Below, piece after piece: positions 62,301 through 64,000 of a stretch of DNA of 64,000 bases. The position numbers were made by a program, and so were the translations under genes. The number at the start of each line of letters is the position of its first letter. Position 1 is the stretch's first letter. The stretch comes from Brevibacterium sp. 'Marine'. GTDB lineage: Bacteria > Actinomycetota > Actinomycetes > Actinomycetales > Brevibacteriaceae. The notes beneath the pieces are model-generated. The model was not told the DNA's origin, made no database searches, and saw only the letters and a list, made by a program, of their open reading frames with translations. The stretch lies in assembly GCF_012844365.1 (NCBI RefSeq), contig NZ_CP051626.1:2666001-2730000 (forward strand). Reading direction: 5' to 3'.

Positions 62301-62504
62301 TCAGACGTCAGCGACCTTGCGGCCCTTGTACTCGAGGTACAGCGGGGTGCCGGCTGCGTCTTCGACGACCTTGGCCTGGTGGGGGCGCGAGTACACAACG
62401 CGACCGTTCTCCACAGTCTTGACCAGGTTCGGAGCCTTGGCCTTCCACTGCGAACGACGGTGGCGGGTGTTGCTGCGCGACAATTTACGCTTCGGAACAG
62501 CCAC
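62301..62504 (-). CDS. rpmF: 50S ribosomal protein L32 (no zinc finger)
   Basis: 67 residues: [22 protein letters not shown] and [21 protein letters not shown] are conserved. It lacks the CxxC pairs of zinc-binding L32, so it is the zinc-independent form. It lies between DUF177 (two-base gap) and rnc (four-base gap). Confidence 0.95.
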   Translation of the reverse strand: MAVPKRKLSRSNTRHRRSQWKAKAPNLVKTVENGRVVYSRPHQAKVVEDAAGTPLYLEYKGRKVADV

Positions 62505-62506
62505 GT

Positions 62507-63025
62507 CTAGCTCTCTTTCTTCTCTTCCAACAGATTCTTCAATGATGCGAACGGCGATTCGGATTCGTCCTCGTCCACCTCGAGGTCCTCCCCCAGGGTG
62601 TAGCTGAACTCCTCGCTCTCATCCCGCGAGGGATTGAACGGCAGAGCCATCACGACGGCGTCTCTGATCGCGGGCTCGAGGTCGAGCTGATCCCGGTCGA
62701 TGACGTAGGAGTCTTCGTCCCCTTCGGCCTGCTCATAGACGTACATCTCCTGGATGTCCACATCTATAGGCAGCTCGATGGGTTCGAGCGTCCTCGCGTC
62801 TTCGCCGCGGGCCGTCGCCGAGACTGTGCCCGACACGTAGATTCCCTCCGACACACTCTCGAACATCAGCTCGAGCGTCAGTGGTGAACCTTCCGCAACC
62901 CCGATCACTTCGATCTTGAGATCCGCTGGAGCCGACAAGGTGGTGTTCACCCGTTCCCACTCACCCGGATGACCGAGCAATCCCATGGATCTGAGATCAT
63001 AGACGAATTCAGATCTGTCCTTCAT
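62507..63025 (-). CDS. DUF177 (YceD-like) rRNA accumulation protein
   Basis: 172 residues from the ATG at 63025 with AGGAGGA upstream. The family is required for 23S rRNA accumulation in some bacteria and plants. [41 protein letters not shown] and [21 protein letters not shown] fit the pattern, though the usual C-x-R-C cysteines are absent. It precedes rpmF-rnc-mutM. Confidence 0.9.
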   Translation of the reverse strand: MKDRSEFVYDLRSMGLLGHPGEWERVNTTLSAPADLKIEVIGVAEGSPLTLELMFESVSEGIYVSGTVSATARGEDARTLEPIELPIDVDIQEMYVYEQAEGDEDSYVIDRDQLDLEPAIRDAVVMALPFNPSRDESEEFSYTLGEDLEVDEDESESPFASLKNLLEEKKES

Positions 63026-63082
63026 GCCCTGTCCTCCTGGTGCGTTTGAGGATGTCGCTCCTGCGTTCACACGCGACTCACC

Positions 63083-63112
63083 ATTCTAATCATTGTCAGC
63101 GGTCATTACCAA
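63083..63112 (-). promoter_or_regulatory. Promoter of DUF177-rpmF-rnc-mutM
   Basis: TTGGTA (63112-63107), 18 bases, TAGAAT (63088-63083), about 60 bases ahead of the DUF177 start. Both boxes fit actinobacterial housekeeping promoters. Confidence 0.5.
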
Positions 63113-63144
63113 TCGGTCTTCATCGGCCGTGCAGGTGTTCCTCG

Positions 63145-64000
63145 TCACCATCGTTCGTGATGATTGCGCCAGGTCACTGCCCCGGCGATGAGGAGCAGCG
63201 CTCCGGACATCGTGAACACGATCCCGGAGCCGGCGACGATCGTCAGCGCCGAGGCGGCCGAGGGGATCGCGACCTGGCTGAGTCGGTTGCCCGCCAGGCG
63301 GATCGAGAGCACCGCGGCCCGATTCTTCGCATCGGCCAGCGCGGACACCCACGACATGGTCAGCGGCTGGGTGAGCCCGAAGCAGAATCCCGCGACCGCG
63401 AGCAGCACCCCGAGCGTCCACGGTTGGCTGAACACGGGGATGAGGACGACGCTGATGCCGGCTATCGCCGAGGCGGTCCACAGCAGAGACAGGTCCCGCC
63501 ACCTGGCCGTGAGGCTTCCGATGAAGAGCCGTGAGACCACCGAGGCCAGGGTGCGCAGGGCGAGCAGCCAGGTCACCGTGGTCACGGACAGTCCGTTCTG
63601 CTGCCCGATGAGCGGCAGGTAGGCGGTCATCAGATCGACGGCGGCGAGCGTGGCCATGGACGCGAAGATCGCCGGTTTCATCCCCCGGATCGACAGGAGC
63701 GCCCACGGCGTCTGCGCCCCTTCGGCCGCCTCGGCGCGGGAGACGTGCGGAGTCCTGCCGCGGAGCATGACGATGACGGCGGCGATGAGGGTGAGCGCGG
63801 AGACCGCGGTCATGAACCACAGGGCGTTCGTGATGTGTGCCTGCCCGGAGGTCGCGTCGGCGACCATTCCCGCCAGGGGCAGTCCGATGGTCTGCCCGAT
63901 CGAGACGCCGAGGGTGAGGTGGCCGAACTTCGATGTCATCTGGGCCGCCGGGAAACTCTGCGGGATGAGCGCTTGGGAGGCGACCGTGGTCAGCAGCTGT
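63145..64000 (-). CDS. MFS transporter (5' end outside window)
   Basis: 285 codons are visible; the N-terminal part lies beyond 64000, since the frame stays open to the edge. At least seven helices and the MFS-like loop motif GSLTARWRD are visible. The substrate cannot be assigned. It ends 34 bases ahead of the DUF177 promoter. Confidence 0.8.
   Translation of the reverse strand, partial: QLLTTVASQALIPQSFPAAQMTSKFGHLTLGVSIGQTIGLPLAGMVADATSGQAHITNALWFMTAVSALTLIAAVIVMLRGRTPHVSRAEAAEGAQTPWALLSIRGMKPAIFASMATLAAVDLMTAYLPLIGQQNGLSVTTVTWLLALRTLASVVSRLFIGSLTARWRDLSLLWTASAIAGISVVLIPVFSQPWTLGVLLAVAGFCFGLTQPLTMSWVSALADAKNRAAVLSIRLAGNRLSQVAIPSAASALTIVAGSGIVFTMSGALLLIAGAVTWRNHHERW

Overview
This window is a GC-rich chromosomal segment from an actinomycete, most likely a Micrococcales member close to Brevibacterium. 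That placement rests on codon use, frequent GTG starts, TAnnnT-type -10 boxes, non-zinc L32, membrane-anchored FtsY, a DUF2469 gene after rnhB, and the conserved gene order pnp-rpsO-ribF / truB / rbfA-infB-ylxR-nusA-rimP / proS / ispG-rip-dxr / rlmN / cdsA-frr-pyrH-tsf-rpsB / xerC-dprA-comM-yraN / rnhB-lepB-rplS-trmD-rimM-khpA-rpsP-ffh / amt-ftsY-smc / mutM-rnc-rpmF-DUF177. The genus is an inference from gene content; no database was searched. Almost everything is core information-processing machinery read on the minus strand.

Layout. 1-6949: PNPase (cut by the window edge), S15, RibF, a SatD-like regulator with a small membrane protein, TruB and a secreted LAS-fold protein. 7141-12713: the RbfA/IF2/YlxR/NusA/RimP translation-transcription cluster with several leader hairpins. 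12893-19152: plus-strand genes (DUF4439 lipoprotein with an APH(6)-like kinase; NrtR-like NUDIX regulator with an S4 protein) around minus-strand TSUP permease and ProS. 19275-26000: GNAT, IspG, a serine hydrolase wedged on the opposite strand, site-2 protease and Dxr. 26139-29797: glutaryl-CoA dehydrogenase-like gene, a PrmC-like methyltransferase, an unknown gene and a DivIVA-repeat protein. 29898-37454: RlmN, CdsA, Frr, PyrH, EF-Ts, S2, then a divergent M23-M15 peptidase fusion. 37518-53000: XerC, DprA, ComM, YraN, RNase HII, two signal peptidases, L19, TrmD, RimM, KhpA, S16, Ffh, Amt, FtsY. 53137-64000: SMC, then tRNA-Asn with a BCCT transporter, a small membrane protein and DoxX inserted before MutM, RNase III, L32, DUF177 and a cut MFS permease.

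Functionally the genes cover ribosome assembly and maturation (S15, S2, S16, L19, L32, RbfA, RimP, RimM, RNase III, PNPase), translation factors (IF2, EF-Ts, Frr, ProS), tRNA/rRNA modification (TruB, TrmD, RlmN), protein targeting (Ffh, FtsY, two LepB), MEP isoprenoid and lipid synthesis (Dxr, IspG, CdsA), DNA uptake/recombination (DprA, ComM, XerC) and chromosome organisation (SMC). Many neighbours overlap by 1-8 bases, indicating translational coupling.

No CRISPR array, prophage, transposase or classical defence system was found. The less ordinary material is between the core genes: two families of long palindromic repeats (one with two copies, one with three), tandem repeats, a probable GlnR box in front of amt, loss of glnB-glnD from the ffh-amt junction, an inverted-repeat operator in front of the SatD-like gene, and the M23-M15 fusion next to rpsB.
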